NCBI RefSeq assembly: GCF_002221525.1
Contig: NZ_CP011028.1
Span: forward strand, 3,235,001 to 3,299,000
Length of the DNA stretch: 64,000 nt
Reading direction: 5' to 3'
Origin: Pseudoalteromonas espejiana DSM 9414
GTDB lineage: Bacteria; Pseudomonadota; Gammaproteobacteria; Enterobacterales; Alteromonadaceae
Shown: in pieces, positions 8,670 to 19,146 of the stretch
Numbering within the stretch: position 1 is the stretch's first letter
Layout: every line of letters starts with the position of its first letter
The notes under the pieces: model-generated
Database searches by the model: none
Seen by the model: only the letters and a program-made list of their open reading frames with translations
Told to the model about the DNA's origin: nothing
Made by a program: the position numbers and the translations under genes

Positions 8670-10445
8670 ATGACAACAAGTAAATCATTTAAGCGTTGTG
8701 CAATAGCGCTAACTATTAGTACCGTATTTGCAGCATCTGCAAGTGTTGCTCAAGATGTTTCAACCTCTATGGCAGAAACCTCGGCAAAGCTACAAAGCCA
8801 AGCCGGCTTTGAAACCCAATTTATTATTAAATACAAAAATAGCGCTAACGATATGGCAAGTTTTTCAGTTGCTGATGCTAGCCCTTCAAACATGAAAAAA
8901 CGCGCTAAAAACTTTGTTAAAAATTTCGCATCTAAAAAAGGCAAAGTTAAAGCTAAATATATTCGTGCTATGGCGCTTAATAACCATCACGTTATGCGTG
9001 CAGACAAAAAGCTAAGTGCATCAGAAGCACAAGAATTTATGCAAGAAATGGTGGCCTCTGGCAATGTTGAATACATTGAAGTGGATCAAATGCTTAAACC
9101 ATTTGCAACGCCTAATGATCCTCGTTATGGCGATCAATGGCACTACTACGAACAAGCCAGTGGCTTAAATTTACCTACCGCTTGGGATACCGCAACCGGT
9201 AGCGGTGTGGTAGTGGCCGTACTTGATACAGGTTATCGCCCACATGCTGATTTAAACGCTAATATTTTACCTGGTTACGATATGATCTCTAACCTGTCGG
9301 TAGCTAACGATGGTGGTGGTCGCGATAGCGATGCTCGCGATCCGGGTGATGCTGTAGCCGCGGGTGAATGTGGCAATAACGGCGCACAAAGCTCTAGCTG
9401 GCACGGAACGCATGTTGCAGGTACTGTTGCTGCTGTTACTAATAACGGCGAAGGTGTAGCCGGTGTTGCTTACGATGCTAAAGTAGTGCCAGTACGTGTA
9501 CTTGGCAAATGTGGTGGTTTAACTTCAGATATTGCAGATGGCATTATTTGGGCATCGGGCGGAAATGTATCTGGCATCCCTGCAAACTCAAACCCTGCTG
9601 ATGTAATTAATATGAGTTTAGGTGGCAGCGGCTCGTGTAGCTCTACTACGCAAAACGCGATTAACACAGCACGTAGTAACGGTACTGTGGTTGTTATTGC
9701 TGCGGGTAACGACAACGATAATTCAGCAAACTATAACCCGGGTAACTGTAGTGGCGTTGTAAACGTTGCATCGGTTGGTCGTAATGGTGGGCGCGCATAT
9801 TACTCAAACTACGGTAGCAACATTGACGTTGCAGCACCGGGTGGCGCACAAAGCTTTGCAAACGATTCTGAAGGTGTTTTATCTACTTACAACTCAGGTT
9901 CTTCTACACCATCAAGCGATAGCTATGGTTTTTCACAAGGTACATCAATGGCGGCTCCTCACGTTGCCGGTGTAGCTGCATTAATTAAGCAAGCAAAACC
10001 TAATGCTACTCCTGATGAAATTGAAAGCATTTTAAAATCAACAACTCGCTCATTTGCAGCAACGTGTACCAGCTGTGGTACAGGTATTGTTGATGCTGCG
10101 GCTGCAGTCGCTGCGGCAAGTGGAAATTCAAGTACGCCAAAAGCTGGTGGTGGAAGTGTAAGTGATGTCAGTGCAAATACAGGTCAATGGAAGCACTATA
10201 CGTTAGATGTACCAGCAGGTATGAGCACGTTTACCGTAACAACCTCAGGTGGTAGCGGTGATGCTGACTTATTTGTTAAATATGGCAGCCAACCTACAGC
10301 GTCTAGCTACGATTGTCGTCCTTATAAAAACGGCAACGCAGAAACATGTACATTTAGCAATCCACAAGCAGGTACATGGCACTTAAGTGTTAATGCTTAT
10401 AGCACCTTCTCGGGCTTAACCTTAAGCGGCCAATACCAGCCATAA
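8670..10445 (+). CDS. secreted subtilisin-like S8 serine protease with C-terminal PPC domain
   Basis: This 591-residue preproprotein has a signal peptide (cleavage near VAQD at about residue 27). An inhibitor-I9-like propeptide runs to about residue 150 and a peptidase S8 domain follows. The catalytic triad is Asp186 in AVLDTGYRPH, His245 in SSWHGTHVAGT and Ser426 in GTSMAAPHVAG. Several paired cysteines suggest disulfides in the extracellular enzyme. Residues about 490-591 form a bacterial pre-peptidase C-terminal (PPC) domain (DADLFVKYGSQPT, WHLSVNAYS), which in marine bacteria often helps secretion or substrate binding and is usually removed. It probably degrades extracellular protein. A strong bidirectional terminator follows directly. 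Confidence 0.93.
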   Translation: MTTSKSFKRCAIALTISTVFAASASVAQDVSTSMAETSAKLQSQAGFETQFIIKYKNSANDMASFSVADASPSNMKKRAKNFVKNFASKKGKVKAKYIRAMALNNHHVMRADKKLSASEAQEFMQEMVASGNVEYIEVDQMLKPFATPNDPRYGDQWHYYEQASGLNLPTAWDTATGSGVVVAVLDTGYRPHADLNANILPGYDMISNLSVANDGGGRDSDARDPGDAVAAGECGNNGAQSSSWHGTHVAGTVAAVTNNGEGVAGVAYDAKVVPVRVLGKCGGLTSDIADGIIWASGGNVSGIPANSNPADVINMSLGGSGSCSSTTQNAINTARSNGTVVVIAAGNDNDNSANYNPGNCSGVVNVASVGRNGGRAYYSNYGSNIDVAAPGGAQSFANDSEGVLSTYNSGSSTPSSDSYGFSQGTSMAAPHVAGVAALIKQAKPNATPDEIESILKSTTRSFAATCTSCGTGIVDAAAAVAAASGNSSTPKAGGGSVSDVSANTGQWKHYTLDVPAGMSTFTVTTSGGSGDADLFVKYGSQPTASSYDCRPYKNGNAETCTFSNPQAGTWHLSVNAYSTFSGLTLSGQYQP

Positions 10446-10450
10446 CAAAA

Positions 10451-10478
10451 AGGCCCTAAGTGTGCGCACTTAGGGCCT
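10451..10478. terminator. bidirectional terminator between S8 protease and peroxiredoxin genes
   Basis: A perfect 12-bp stem, AGGCCCTAAGTG at 10451-10462 pairing with 10467-10478, closes on the 4-nt loop TGCG. It is preceded by an A-run and followed by a T/A-rich tract. It sits between convergent genes and could serve both. Confidence 0.85.
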
Positions 10479-10497
10479 AATTTAAAACGCTGTGTGG

Positions 10498-10971
10498 TTA
10501 TAGTTTTTCTAAAACTGCTTCTGCACGGCTTACTGTAAATTCTTTTTCTTTTTCAACAAATAAACCGCTTACTACGTTGTCATCAATAATCATTGCATAA
10601 CGCGTAGAACGTGTACCACCAAAACCGCCGGTGTCTTTATCAAGGCCTAATGCTTTAGTAAAACTGGCATCGCCATCTGCAAGCATATCAATTTCTTGCG
10701 CATTTTGAGACTCACCCCATGCTTTCATAACAAACGCATCGTTTACTGATACACAGTAAATTGCAGCGATGCCTTTGGCTTTAATTTTATCGCTAAGGGT
10801 TATAAATTCAGGCAAATGGGCATTTGAGCACGTTGGGGTAAATGCACCTGGCACTGCAAATAACACAACTTTTTTACCGCTAAAAAGCTCAGTATTAGTA
10901 AGCGTTTGCATACCTTCATCGGTTAATTGCGATAATGTCACTGCGGGTAAAGTTTGGCCTTGTTCAATCAT
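10498..10971 (-). CDS. peroxiredoxin of the Prx5 (redoxin) family
   Basis: The protein has 157 residues, typical of the atypical 2-Cys/1-Cys Prx5 group. The active-site segment PGAFTPTCSNAHLPEF carries the peroxidatic cysteine near residue 49. An additional Cys occurs in AIYCVSVND. It reduces hydrogen peroxide or organic hydroperoxides with glutathione/glutaredoxin- or thioredoxin-derived electrons; the reductant cannot be read from sequence. No glutaredoxin domain is fused, unlike some marine homologues. No OxyR site was identified. Confidence 0.92.
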   Translation of the reverse strand: MIEQGQTLPAVTLSQLTDEGMQTLTNTELFSGKKVVLFAVPGAFTPTCSNAHLPEFITLSDKIKAKGIAAIYCVSVNDAFVMKAWGESQNAQEIDMLADGDASFTKALGLDKDTGGFGGTRSTRYAMIIDDNVVSGLFVEKEKEFTVSRAEAVLEKL

Positions 10972-11053
10972 AATAAATCCTTAAGCATTTGATTAATGTA
11001 CTCACAGTATAACGTTATTAAGCACGCTTAAAAGCAAAGTTTTAATACTGAAT

Positions 11054-12979
11054 TTACAAACCGAGATTCGCTTTTATCGTTTGCGTTTGCTGCTGAAGCT
11101 GAGCGCGAATATCATCAACCAGTAGGCTTGATTCACTTACTTGGCCTTTCATGCTTTGCATAGACTGACTAAAGTTATCCAGTAGAGCACTTTGTTGTTT
11201 TGCAAGCGCCATTGCCTCAAAGGCAACCTTATTAGCATGTTGTGCATTACTCGCTACGCCTTCGGAGTTTACTTTGAGCTCTTGGGCATTTTGAGTTTGC
11301 GACTGCGCACCGTTTGCTAAAGCTGATATTTGCGTAGATACCACACCTGACTTTTCACTTAAAAGCGTAAGTTGCTCATTAATGTCACTTAACGACCCTT
11401 GTGTTTGGCGTGCTAGCTGCCTTACTTCATCAGCAACTACTGCAAAGCCTCGTCCGTGCTCACCCGCACGAGCTGATTCAATTGCCGCGTTAAGCGCAAG
11501 TAAATTAGTTTGATCGGCAATATTTCGGATCACTTCAATAATTTGCCCTACTCCTTCAACCCCAGATAACAGCTCTTGCAGGTTTTGCATACTTTGCTCA
11601 ACTCGTGTCTGCGTATCTGAACTGGCGTTTAGCATACTCTGCGCAAAGCCTAAGCTTTGCTCCATAGCACTAAAGGTAGTTTTTGCGTTATCTGCAACTT
11701 GGCTATTAATCTCGTTAACGTGCTCGCCAATTTTTTGTATGTCGGTAAGTAAGTGCTGATTTTGTTCAACCTGCCCATGACTTGCTGCAGTTTGTTGACT
11801 AATCGTATGCAAGTGCTCGCTCATTTGTAACATAAAGCTATTTACTACTTTTAACATTTGAGCACGCTCATGCGCTTCTTGTCGTTGCCGCTCAATAAGT
11901 TGGTTAAAATAACTGGCTATTTCACCGACTTCTGTTTTTGGATTTTTGCTTTGGATATTTTTAAGCTCATTACTTTCAATTAAAAATGCAAATCCATCTC
12001 TAAGCTGCCTGAGCGGGTTAAGCACCTGATTACGCTGTACGATATATACACCTGCTGCCAATAAAACGAGTGTACTAATGGCAAAGCAAAACACCCAAAA
12101 TACCTTTTCTTTAAGGGCGCTTTGCTGTTGTTTTAGCTGTTGCTCTGCATTAATTACCGTTTTAGATAACAGGCTTATTTGATTACGAAGTGCAGTGCTG
12201 CCTGCTTCTCTAAGCTGTGCTTGTTCAAGGGTGTTTGCTAAATCACGTGGATAACGGTTAGGCCAACTAATAAGCTCTGATTTTATCTCATCGGCTAAGT
12301 CTTCTGCTTCTTCATCAAAAAACAAGGCATCTTCGTCCACTTCGCTCATAACGCCTAAGTTTGGTAGTTGCTCTACTTGCATGGCTAACGAGTTCAAGTT
12401 AGTAACACTTTGTTGCAAGCTCTGCTTAGTACTTGCCTCATAGTTCATAACTAGCTGGTAAGTAAATAAACTAAGGTTTACAACTTCGTTGTAATAATCA
12501 GCAGCAAGAGAGTAGTAAGCCAATGCGTTAGCGTTTTGGTTGGGAGATTTTTTAGCGTAACTAATTAATGACGACGCTGATCCCATCATTTGTCGTATCG
12601 CGTTATCAAGCAGTGCAGTTTCGTTGCCTGAGAGTTTGCCAAGCGCCCTGTATTTGCCTTTAATATCAGTATCTAAATTACTTAACTGCTTATTGAGTTG
12701 TAGTGCTAACATGCTTGGTAGAACCTTAAGCTGCAGGCCTTTTACTTGCTCAATTAAAGCCGAGGATTGATTTAAGTATTGGCTATCTCCTTGCTCGAGG
12801 TAGGTTCCTAAAAAACCAGCTAAATCGACTACAATAGTGTTTTTTAATTCACTATACGCGCTATCTTGCTGCTCAAGTTTAAGTAAGGTTTGGCTTGCCC
12901 AAAATAATGTAATAGCTAATAAAATACTGGCTAAAGTTAGCAAAATAGCTAATAACCGAGTAAAAGATGAAACGCGCAT
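11054..12979 (-). CDS. methyl-accepting chemotaxis protein
   Basis: This 641-residue inner-membrane chemoreceptor has transmembrane segments near residues 8-30 and 290-315. They bracket a helical periplasmic sensor domain of about 260 residues. A HAMP region follows ([15 protein letters not shown]). The cytoplasmic signalling hairpin has the family hallmark [29 protein letters not shown] near residues 490-520. The ligand is unknown. No C-terminal CheR-tethering pentapeptide is seen. It is transcribed alone, and no other che genes lie in the window. Confidence 0.93.
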   Translation of the reverse strand: MRVSSFTRLLAILLTLASILLAITLFWASQTLLKLEQQDSAYSELKNTIVVDLAGFLGTYLEQGDSQYLNQSSALIEQVKGLQLKVLPSMLALQLNKQLSNLDTDIKGKYRALGKLSGNETALLDNAIRQMMGSASSLISYAKKSPNQNANALAYYSLAADYYNEVVNLSLFTYQLVMNYEASTKQSLQQSVTNLNSLAMQVEQLPNLGVMSEVDEDALFFDEEAEDLADEIKSELISWPNRYPRDLANTLEQAQLREAGSTALRNQISLLSKTVINAEQQLKQQQSALKEKVFWVFCFAISTLVLLAAGVYIVQRNQVLNPLRQLRDGFAFLIESNELKNIQSKNPKTEVGEIASYFNQLIERQRQEAHERAQMLKVVNSFMLQMSEHLHTISQQTAASHGQVEQNQHLLTDIQKIGEHVNEINSQVADNAKTTFSAMEQSLGFAQSMLNASSDTQTRVEQSMQNLQELLSGVEGVGQIIEVIRNIADQTNLLALNAAIESARAGEHGRGFAVVADEVRQLARQTQGSLSDINEQLTLLSEKSGVVSTQISALANGAQSQTQNAQELKVNSEGVASNAQHANKVAFEAMALAKQQSALLDNFSQSMQSMKGQVSESSLLVDDIRAQLQQQTQTIKANLGL

Positions 12980-13101
12980 AAATAACTACCCCTCGTGTTT
13001 ATGCGCGTAGAGTATTAACTATTTATGACAATTTAATGTAAGTAATTCAAAACGCGTATATTTAGTGTAAATATACGAGTAAAGCATTAAAAATTAGACA
13101 T

Positions 13102-13130
13102 AAAAAAACCGCGATAAACGCGGTTTTTTT
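13102..13130. terminator. terminator downstream of DUF3718 gene
   Basis: AAAAAAACCGCG and CGCGGTTTTTTT form a stem closing on ATAAA. Poly-T on the outgoing strand makes it a good intrinsic terminator. The symmetric A/T flanks let it act for the leftward DUF3718 gene and insulate the chemoreceptor promoter. Confidence 0.85.
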
Positions 13131-13142
13131 TATAATTGCTAA

Positions 13143-13520
13143 TTAAAGACCAGCACGGTCTTTTATTACAGCAATTAATGGTGACCCACCGTGGCCATTA
13201 CCTTCAGCCCACGCGATGTCTGCGCCGTCTGATAATGAACTTTTTGATAAGTTTTTAACTATGTACTCACCAGAATTTACAGCGTTACTAGCTACAGCAT
13301 GACGCAGTAAGTTATTACCATTACATTGAACAGCATCGTAAATATTGCGAATTTTTACACGTGAACTTTTTAGTTTACTACGTAAACGATTTTTATCGTC
13401 AGCTGCAATATATTCACAAATAGATACAGCTAATTGATCATTTGCTTTAGCAGGCACGGTATACATTAACGAACCAGCAGCAACGGCTGTGATAACAACT
13501 AGCTTTGACAATTTAAACAT
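13143..13520 (-). CDS. exported DUF3718 family protein
   Basis: The product has 125 residues with a clear signal peptide (MFKLSKLVVITAVAAGSLMYTVPAKA, cleavage after about residue 26). The mature part, about 100 residues, contains SICEYIAADDKNRLRSKLK and a second cysteine in AVQCNGNNLLRHAV, matching the small DUF3718 proteins of Alteromonadales. The function is unknown. The two cysteines may form a periplasmic disulfide. It is monocistronic between two terminators. Confidence 0.78.
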   Translation of the reverse strand: MFKLSKLVVITAVAAGSLMYTVPAKANDQLAVSICEYIAADDKNRLRSKLKSSRVKIRNIYDAVQCNGNNLLRHAVASNAVNSGEYIVKNLSKSSLSDGADIAWAEGNGHGGSPLIAVIKDRAGL

Positions 13521-13598
13521 GAAACACCCTTTATGGTACTTTTTACCTATTTTGACTGCCTAATATTGTACCAACCTGCTGAAAGTTTCGCAATAATG

Positions 13599-14090
13599 TT
13601 AATCTTTTTTATATAAAGTTACGAATTTATAACTATATTGATTCTTTTCGTCGGGTTTATTTTGCTGTTCATCGACGATTTGCCAATTTGCCTCAGCTTG
13701 ATAATCTGGGAACTGAGTATCCCCCTCAACCGCTAAGTCAATAAAGGTTAAATATAGACGAGTAGCTAAAGGTAAAAATTGCTGATAAATATTACCACCA
13801 CCAATAATCATCACCTCTTCCACTTCGTTAACCAAGTCTAGCGCGGCCTCTGGCGTAGTAACTGTTTCAATACCTGATGCACTGTAATTCTCATTTCGGG
13901 TAATAATTATGTTTCGGCGCCCCGGTAACGGTCGGCCAATTGACTCAAAGGTTTTGCGCCCCATGATCACAGGCCTCCCCGTTGTGACCTTTTTAAAATG
14001 CTGTAAATCGGCTGGTAAGTGCCAAGGCATATTGTTATCAAGGCCAATAACACGGTTATTTGCCATAGCGGCTATCATTGAAATTATCAC
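13599..14090 (-). CDS. folA: dihydrofolate reductase
   Basis: This 163-residue cytoplasmic enzyme reduces dihydrofolate to tetrahydrofolate with NADPH, supplying one-carbon carriers for thymidylate and purine synthesis. The N-terminus MIISMIAAMANNRVIGLDNNMPWHLPADL contains the M20-type loop and the active-site acid (Asp near residue 28). GRKTFESIGRPLPGR is the NADPH-binding segment, followed by VMIIGGGNIYQQFL. Length and motifs match chromosomal FolA rather than plasmid-borne trimethoprim-resistant types. It is the last gene before a terminator shared with obgE. Confidence 0.96.
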   Translation of the reverse strand: MIISMIAAMANNRVIGLDNNMPWHLPADLQHFKKVTTGRPVIMGRKTFESIGRPLPGRRNIIITRNENYSASGIETVTTPEAALDLVNEVEEVMIIGGGNIYQQFLPLATRLYLTFIDLAVEGDTQFPDYQAEANWQIVDEQQNKPDEKNQYSYKFVTLYKKD

Positions 14091-14123
14091 ACTAAATACC
14101 TAATACTTTTATATTAAACAAAT

Positions 14124-14147
14124 AAAAAGGAGCTTTCGCTCCTTTTT
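14124..14147. terminator. bidirectional-type terminator between obgE and folA
   Basis: AAAAAGGAGC (14124-14133) pairs with GCTCCTTTTT (14138-14147) across TTTC. It follows obgE on the minus strand, just upstream of folA. Confidence 0.85.
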
Positions 14148-14160
14148 AATTAATTCGATT

Positions 14161-15318
<1,158 letters not shown>

Positions 15319-15407
15319 TCACTTTAGGGATTGGCTTTAATTTAACTATTATATACCCAAGCCAACGCAAATGCAGGCTTGGGTATATATTTGATGTATC
15401 TGAAAAC

Positions 15408-15435
15408 AAAAAACCCCGCAAAGGCGGGGTTTTTT
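15408..15435. terminator. terminator after rplU-rpmA
   Basis: CCCCGC (15414-15419), loop AAAG, GCGGGG (15424-15429), flanked by six A and six T that extend the stem. It lies on the outgoing side of rpmA, between rpmA and obgE. Confidence 0.88.
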
Positions 15436-15448
15436 ACTACCTTACTGA

Positions 15449-15706
15449 TTACTCAGCTACGATAGTTACGTATTTACGGTTTAAAGGACCTTTTTGTTCA
15501 AATTGAACTTTACCATCTGCTTTTGCGAAGATAGTGTGGTCTTTACCGATACCTACGTTTGCGCCAGCGTGGAAACGAGTACCACGTTGACGAACAATGA
15601 TGCTACCCGCTAGAACTGATTCGCCACCAAAACGCTTAACACCTAGGCGTTTGCTTTCTGAATCGCGACCGTTACGAGTACTACCAGCTGCTTTTTTATG
15701 TGCCAT
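15449..15706 (-). CDS. rpmA: 50S ribosomal protein L27
   Basis: This 85-residue protein of the large subunit lies near the peptidyl-transferase centre. It starts [24 protein letters not shown], the standard L27 N-terminus without the cleavable Firmicute extension, and continues [15 protein letters not shown]. It is 16 bp downstream of rplU, in the same operon. Confidence 0.98.
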   Translation of the reverse strand: MAHKKAAGSTRNGRDSESKRLGVKRFGGESVLAGSIIVRQRGTRFHAGANVGIGKDHTIFAKADGKVQFEQKGPLNRKYVTIVAE

Positions 15707-15722
15707 TTCTAAGTACCTCTAA

Positions 15723-16034
15723 TTAAGCGCTAATGCCAGTGATTTTAACTTCAGTGAACCATTGACGATGGCCCATTTGCTTACGAGAATGCTTACGGCG
15801 TCTAAATTTAACAACCTTAATCTTCTCACCGCGACCATGTGAAACAACCTCAGCTGTTACTTTACCACCGTTTACGAACGGTACACCGATCTCGATTTTC
15901 TCACCATCAGCAACTAAAAGTACTGAATCAAATTCAACTGCTGCACCAGTTTCAACGTCTAATTTTTCAAGACGAATCGTTTGACCTTCAGTCACACGAT
16001 GCTGTTTACCACCACTTTGGAAAACCGCGTACAT
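15723..16034 (-). CDS. rplU: 50S ribosomal protein L21
   Basis: L21 binds 23S rRNA in the large subunit. I place the start at the ATG at 16034, giving [14 protein letters not shown] and 103 residues, the normal L21 length. A GGAG ribosome site lies 6-7 nt upstream. A longer frame reaching 16070 adds 12 non-conserved residues and is rejected. Motifs include [19 protein letters not shown] near the C-terminus. It is the first gene of rplU-rpmA, with a candidate promoter at 16097-16125. Confidence 0.97.
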   Translation of the reverse strand: MYAVFQSGGKQHRVTEGQTIRLEKLDVETGAAVEFDSVLLVADGEKIEIGVPFVNGGKVTAEVVSHGRGEKIKVVKFRRRKHSRKQMGHRQWFTEVKITGISA

Positions 16035-16096
16035 AATTAACTCCGTCTGTGCGCCCTCAAATCGACGCAACTAAAATATTCTTCGATAGGGCGCGA

Positions 16097-16125
16097 AGTT
16101 TACGCTAATGCATAAAAACTAGCAA
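16097..16125 (-). promoter_or_regulatory. candidate sigma-70 promoter for rplU-rpmA
   Basis: On the minus strand TTGCTA (16120-16125) and TAAACT (16097-16102) are separated by exactly 17 bp and lie about 65 bp upstream of the rplU start. Both hexamers match consensus at four of six positions. No experimental start is known. Confidence 0.45.
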
Positions 16126-16455
16126 GCCTATTTTGTAATTAAAATGAATAAAAAGTAGCTGCATTGAGAGCAATTCAATATTTCCCCCATTTTATATTAA
16201 ATTGCCCTGTTGCCAAGCGCTTTTTAACCGAATAATAAAATAAATTAGTACACAGTTACGCCTGCTCCAGAAGTTATTCACTGCACACTTAATAAACACG
16301 CTTTGATTGCAAAACAAACAATTAAATTAGCTAATTAAGCCTCAATTAAGCTTTTTAACTCGGTTTTTTTAATGAATCGTCACAAAATATCGAGCTAGTG
16401 CATTTTTTGTTGTACAATCGGCGCCGTTCACACATAAAAATTGGCTCGGAGATCA
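16126..16455. other. divergent intergenic region rplU / ispB
   Basis: About 330 A+T-rich bases remain between the rplU promoter and the ispB start. A TACAAT hexamer at 16413-16418 lies about 40 bp upstream of ispB and may be its -10 element, though no good -35 is spaced from it. I see no ORF or RNA gene. Confidence 0.4.
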
Positions 16456-17427
16456 ATGGATATAAAAGCTATCCAGGCGTTAATCGAAAGCGATATGAAT
16501 GACGTCAATCAACTTATACACGCGCAAATGCGCTCAGATGTGGCGTTAGTCAATCAACTCGGTTTGTACATCGTTAACAGCGGTGGCAAGCGTGTACGCC
16601 CTATGCTTGCTCTATTGGCAGCAAGAGCTTTAGGTTATCAAGGCAAAGATCATATTACCTTGGCAACGATTGTTGAATTTATTCACACCGCAACACTATT
16701 GCATGACGATGTTGTTGATGAGTCTAACCTGCGCCGTGGTACACCAACAGCTAATGCTGAGTTTGGTAATGCGGCAAGCGTGCTTGTTGGGGATTTTATT
16801 TACACTCGCTCGTTTCAGCTAATGGTGGGGCTTGGCAAAATGCAGATTATGCAAATTCTTGCCGATGCTACCAATATTATTGCTGAGGGTGAAGTATTGC
16901 AGCTTATGAATTGCAATGACCCTGATACCACTGAAGCAAGCTATATGCAGGTGATTTATTCTAAAACAGCTAAGTTATTTGAAGCAGCTACTGGGCTTGC
17001 AGCAATTATAACCGAACAAGACAATAGCGTTTTAGATGCACTAAACTTATACGGTATGCATTTAGGTACTGCTTTTCAGTTAGTTGATGATGTACTCGAT
17101 TACAACGCCGACGCCGACCAATTAGGTAAAAATATTGGTGATGATTTAGCTGAAGGCAAGCCAACTTTACCATTAATATATGCTATGCAGCACGGTAGTG
17201 ATGAGCAAAGAGCGCTTATTCGTGATGCCATTGAGCATTGTAATGGTATGGACCACCTTGAGGCTATTTTAACGGCGCTTAAAGAAACCAACGCACTTGA
17301 ATTTACCATGCAAAAGGCGCAACAAGAGGCAGAAAAGGCCATTGCGTGTTTAGACTTTTTAGCAGAGTCAGAATATAAACAAGCACTAATTAGCTTAGCG
17401 CGTATTGCTGTAGAGCGAGATCACTAA
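16456..17427 (+). CDS. ispB: octaprenyl diphosphate synthase
   Basis: This trans-polyprenyl synthase elongates farnesyl diphosphate with isopentenyl diphosphate to make the side chain of ubiquinone/menaquinone. The two aspartate-rich motifs are visible: DDVVDESNLRRG near residue 84 and DDVLDY near residue 211. I use the ATG at 16456 (323 residues, MDIKAIQALIES). A TTG five codons upstream would place the GGAGA ribosome site inside the coding region. The location next to rplU-rpmA-obgE is the usual gammaproteobacterial one. Confidence 0.95.
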   Translation: MDIKAIQALIESDMNDVNQLIHAQMRSDVALVNQLGLYIVNSGGKRVRPMLALLAARALGYQGKDHITLATIVEFIHTATLLHDDVVDESNLRRGTPTANAEFGNAASVLVGDFIYTRSFQLMVGLGKMQIMQILADATNIIAEGEVLQLMNCNDPDTTEASYMQVIYSKTAKLFEAATGLAAIITEQDNSVLDALNLYGMHLGTAFQLVDDVLDYNADADQLGKNIGDDLAEGKPTLPLIYAMQHGSDEQRALIRDAIEHCNGMDHLEAILTALKETNALEFTMQKAQQEAEKAIACLDFLAESEYKQALISLARIAVERDH

Positions 17428-17476
17428 TTTGGTTGCCCCCCTTAACTAACATTAAGGGTAATAATTTTCGAGCAAT

Positions 17477-17504
17477 AAAAAAGCCTGCATAAGCAGGCTT
17501 TTTT
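17477..17504. terminator. bidirectional terminator between ispB and mdh
   Basis: AAAAAAGCCTGC (17477-17488) and GCAGGCTTTTTT (17493-17504) close on ATAA between convergent ispB and mdh. The A-run and T-run are symmetric, so it can serve both genes. Confidence 0.9.
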
Positions 17505-17520
17505 GTGTATATCTTGGCTA

Positions 17521-18453
17521 TTACGCCATGAAATCAACACCTTCTTTGATGTCTTTTTTCAGTGTTTCAAGCATATCGTTTTTAGCTTTTTCTTCAAATG
17601 CGCTTAGTTCGCCGTAAGAAAGAATTTCTTCTACGCCGTTTGTGCCTAAACGTACTGGGTGAGCAAAGTACTCTGCATCGCCATTTTCAACAGCAACGTA
17701 TGCGTAATCTACTACTTCTTCACCTTGTAGGCCTTTAACTAAAGACATACAAAAACGTGCAGCAGCAGCACCCATAGATAATGTAGCTGAACCGCCACCC
17801 GCTTTAGCGTTTACTACTTCAGTACCTGCGTTTTGGATACGTGGAGTAAGTGAAGCAACTTCTTCTTCAGTGAAGCTTACGCCTTCAACTTGAGAAAGTA
17901 GCGGAAGGATAGTTGTGCCTGAGTGACCACCAATTACTGGTACTTTAACAGTTGCTACGTCTACGCCTTTAAGCTCAGCAACAAATGCTTCTGAACGAAT
18001 TACGTCAAGCGTAGTAATACCGAATACGCGCTTAGCGTCGTAAGTACCTGCTTTTTTGAATACTTCAGCAACAATTGGAACTGTGCCGTTTACTGGGTTA
18101 GTGATAACACCTACTAACGCTTTAGGACAGCTAGCAACAATGCCTTCAGCTAATGTTTTGATGATGCCGGCATTTACGTTAAATAAATCCGCACGATCCA
18201 TACCTGGTTTACGTGGCATACCCGCTGGGATAAGTACGATATCACAACCTTCAAGCGCTTTGTTTAAATCGTCTGCGCCAAAACCTGCTACTTTAACATC
18301 TGTAGGGATGTGAGATAGGTCAACAGCAACACCTGGTACAACTGGCGCAACATCGTAAAGTGATAATTCAGAACCAGCTGGTAAGCCTGTTTTTAATAAT
18401 AAAGACAACGCTTGACCGATACCGCCTGCAGCACCTAATACAGCAACTTTCAT
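17521..18453 (-). CDS. mdh: malate dehydrogenase
   Basis: This NAD-dependent TCA-cycle enzyme interconverts malate and oxaloacetate. It has 310 residues from the ATG at 18453 ([21 protein letters not shown]), with a GGAGAA-like ribosome site upstream. A longer open frame to 18600 adds 49 unconserved residues and is not used. Motifs are the Rossmann loop GAAGGIGQ, the substrate loop [12 protein letters not shown] and the catalytic histidine in VIGGHSGTT. It is divergent from argR, the same arrangement as in E. coli and Vibrio. Confidence 0.97.
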   Translation of the reverse strand: MKVAVLGAAGGIGQALSLLLKTGLPAGSELSLYDVAPVVPGVAVDLSHIPTDVKVAGFGADDLNKALEGCDIVLIPAGMPRKPGMDRADLFNVNAGIIKTLAEGIVASCPKALVGVITNPVNGTVPIVAEVFKKAGTYDAKRVFGITTLDVIRSEAFVAELKGVDVATVKVPVIGGHSGTTILPLLSQVEGVSFTEEEVASLTPRIQNAGTEVVNAKAGGGSATLSMGAAAARFCMSLVKGLQGEEVVDYAYVAVENGDAEYFAHPVRLGTNGVEEILSYGELSAFEEKAKNDMLETLKKDIKEGVDFMA

Positions 18454-18617
18454 TGGAATTCTCCGTAATTTGAGGTAGGAAATATTTGTGGCTCTTAAGA
18501 TAATGAAATTAGCGACTAAAAACAAATTTATCCTGCTTATTTCAGGTATATTTTCGACCATAGTTGTAAACTTTGTTGGTTTATCGCAGCAAACTGGCAA
18601 GTTAACTAAACAACTGC

Positions 18618-18631
18618 TGCATAATTATTCA
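18618..18631. promoter_or_regulatory. candidate ARG box (ArgR operator) upstream of argR
   Basis: TGCATAATTATTCA differs at one position from the palindromic ARG-box core TGAAT-W4-ATTCA. It lies 48 bp upstream of argR in the mdh/argR intergenic space. ArgR autoregulation is established in E. coli. A second, phased box 21 bp away is weak here. Confidence 0.5.
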
Positions 18632-18678
18632 TTTTTGTGTAGAATTTACAGCATAAATAACAAAAATGAATAAAGACT

Positions 18679-19146
18679 ATGCAACCACAAGACAAACAAG
18701 AAGCACTGGTAAAAGCGTTTAAAGCGCTTTTAAAAGAAGAAAACTTTGGCTCGCAAGGCGAAATAGTCGAAGCATTAAAAGAACAAGGCTTTGATAATAT
18801 AAGCCAAAGTAAAGTGTCGCGTATGTTAAGCAAGTTTGGCGCAGTGCGTACACGTAACGCTAAACAAGAAATGGTTTACTGCTTACCGGCTGAAATGGGT
18901 GTACCAACGGCTAAGAGCCCGCTACGCCAGCTAGTTATTGATATAATGCACAATGAGATGATGATTATCATCACCACCAGCCCTGGCGCTGCACAGCTAA
19001 TTGCCCGCTTACTTGACTCGTTAGGTAAAGCCGATGGCGTACTAGGCACAATAGCAGGTGATGACACTATTTTTATTGCCCCAGCAAAAATATCTGAAAT
19101 AGACATTACCCTAGAGCGCGTTCGTATTTTATTTGATACGGTTTAA
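18679..19146 (+). CDS. argR: arginine repressor
   Basis: The product has 155 residues. An N-terminal winged helix (residues 1-75, including [36 protein letters not shown]) binds ARG boxes. The C-terminal oligomerisation domain binds arginine and forms hexamers ([13 protein letters not shown]). It represses arginine biosynthesis when arginine is abundant. No arg biosynthetic genes are nearby. A near-consensus ARG box upstream suggests autorepression. Confidence 0.95.
   Translation: MQPQDKQEALVKAFKALLKEENFGSQGEIVEALKEQGFDNISQSKVSRMLSKFGAVRTRNAKQEMVYCLPAEMGVPTAKSPLRQLVIDIMHNEMMIIITTSPGAAQLIARLLDSLGKADGVLGTIAGDDTIFIAPAKISEIDITLERVRILFDTV

Noticed and set aside
18454..18600. 49-residue N-terminal extension of malate dehydrogenase
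   Set aside because: The conserved Mdh start [13 protein letters not shown] with a good ribosome site is at 18453. The extension is unconserved and covers promoter DNA.
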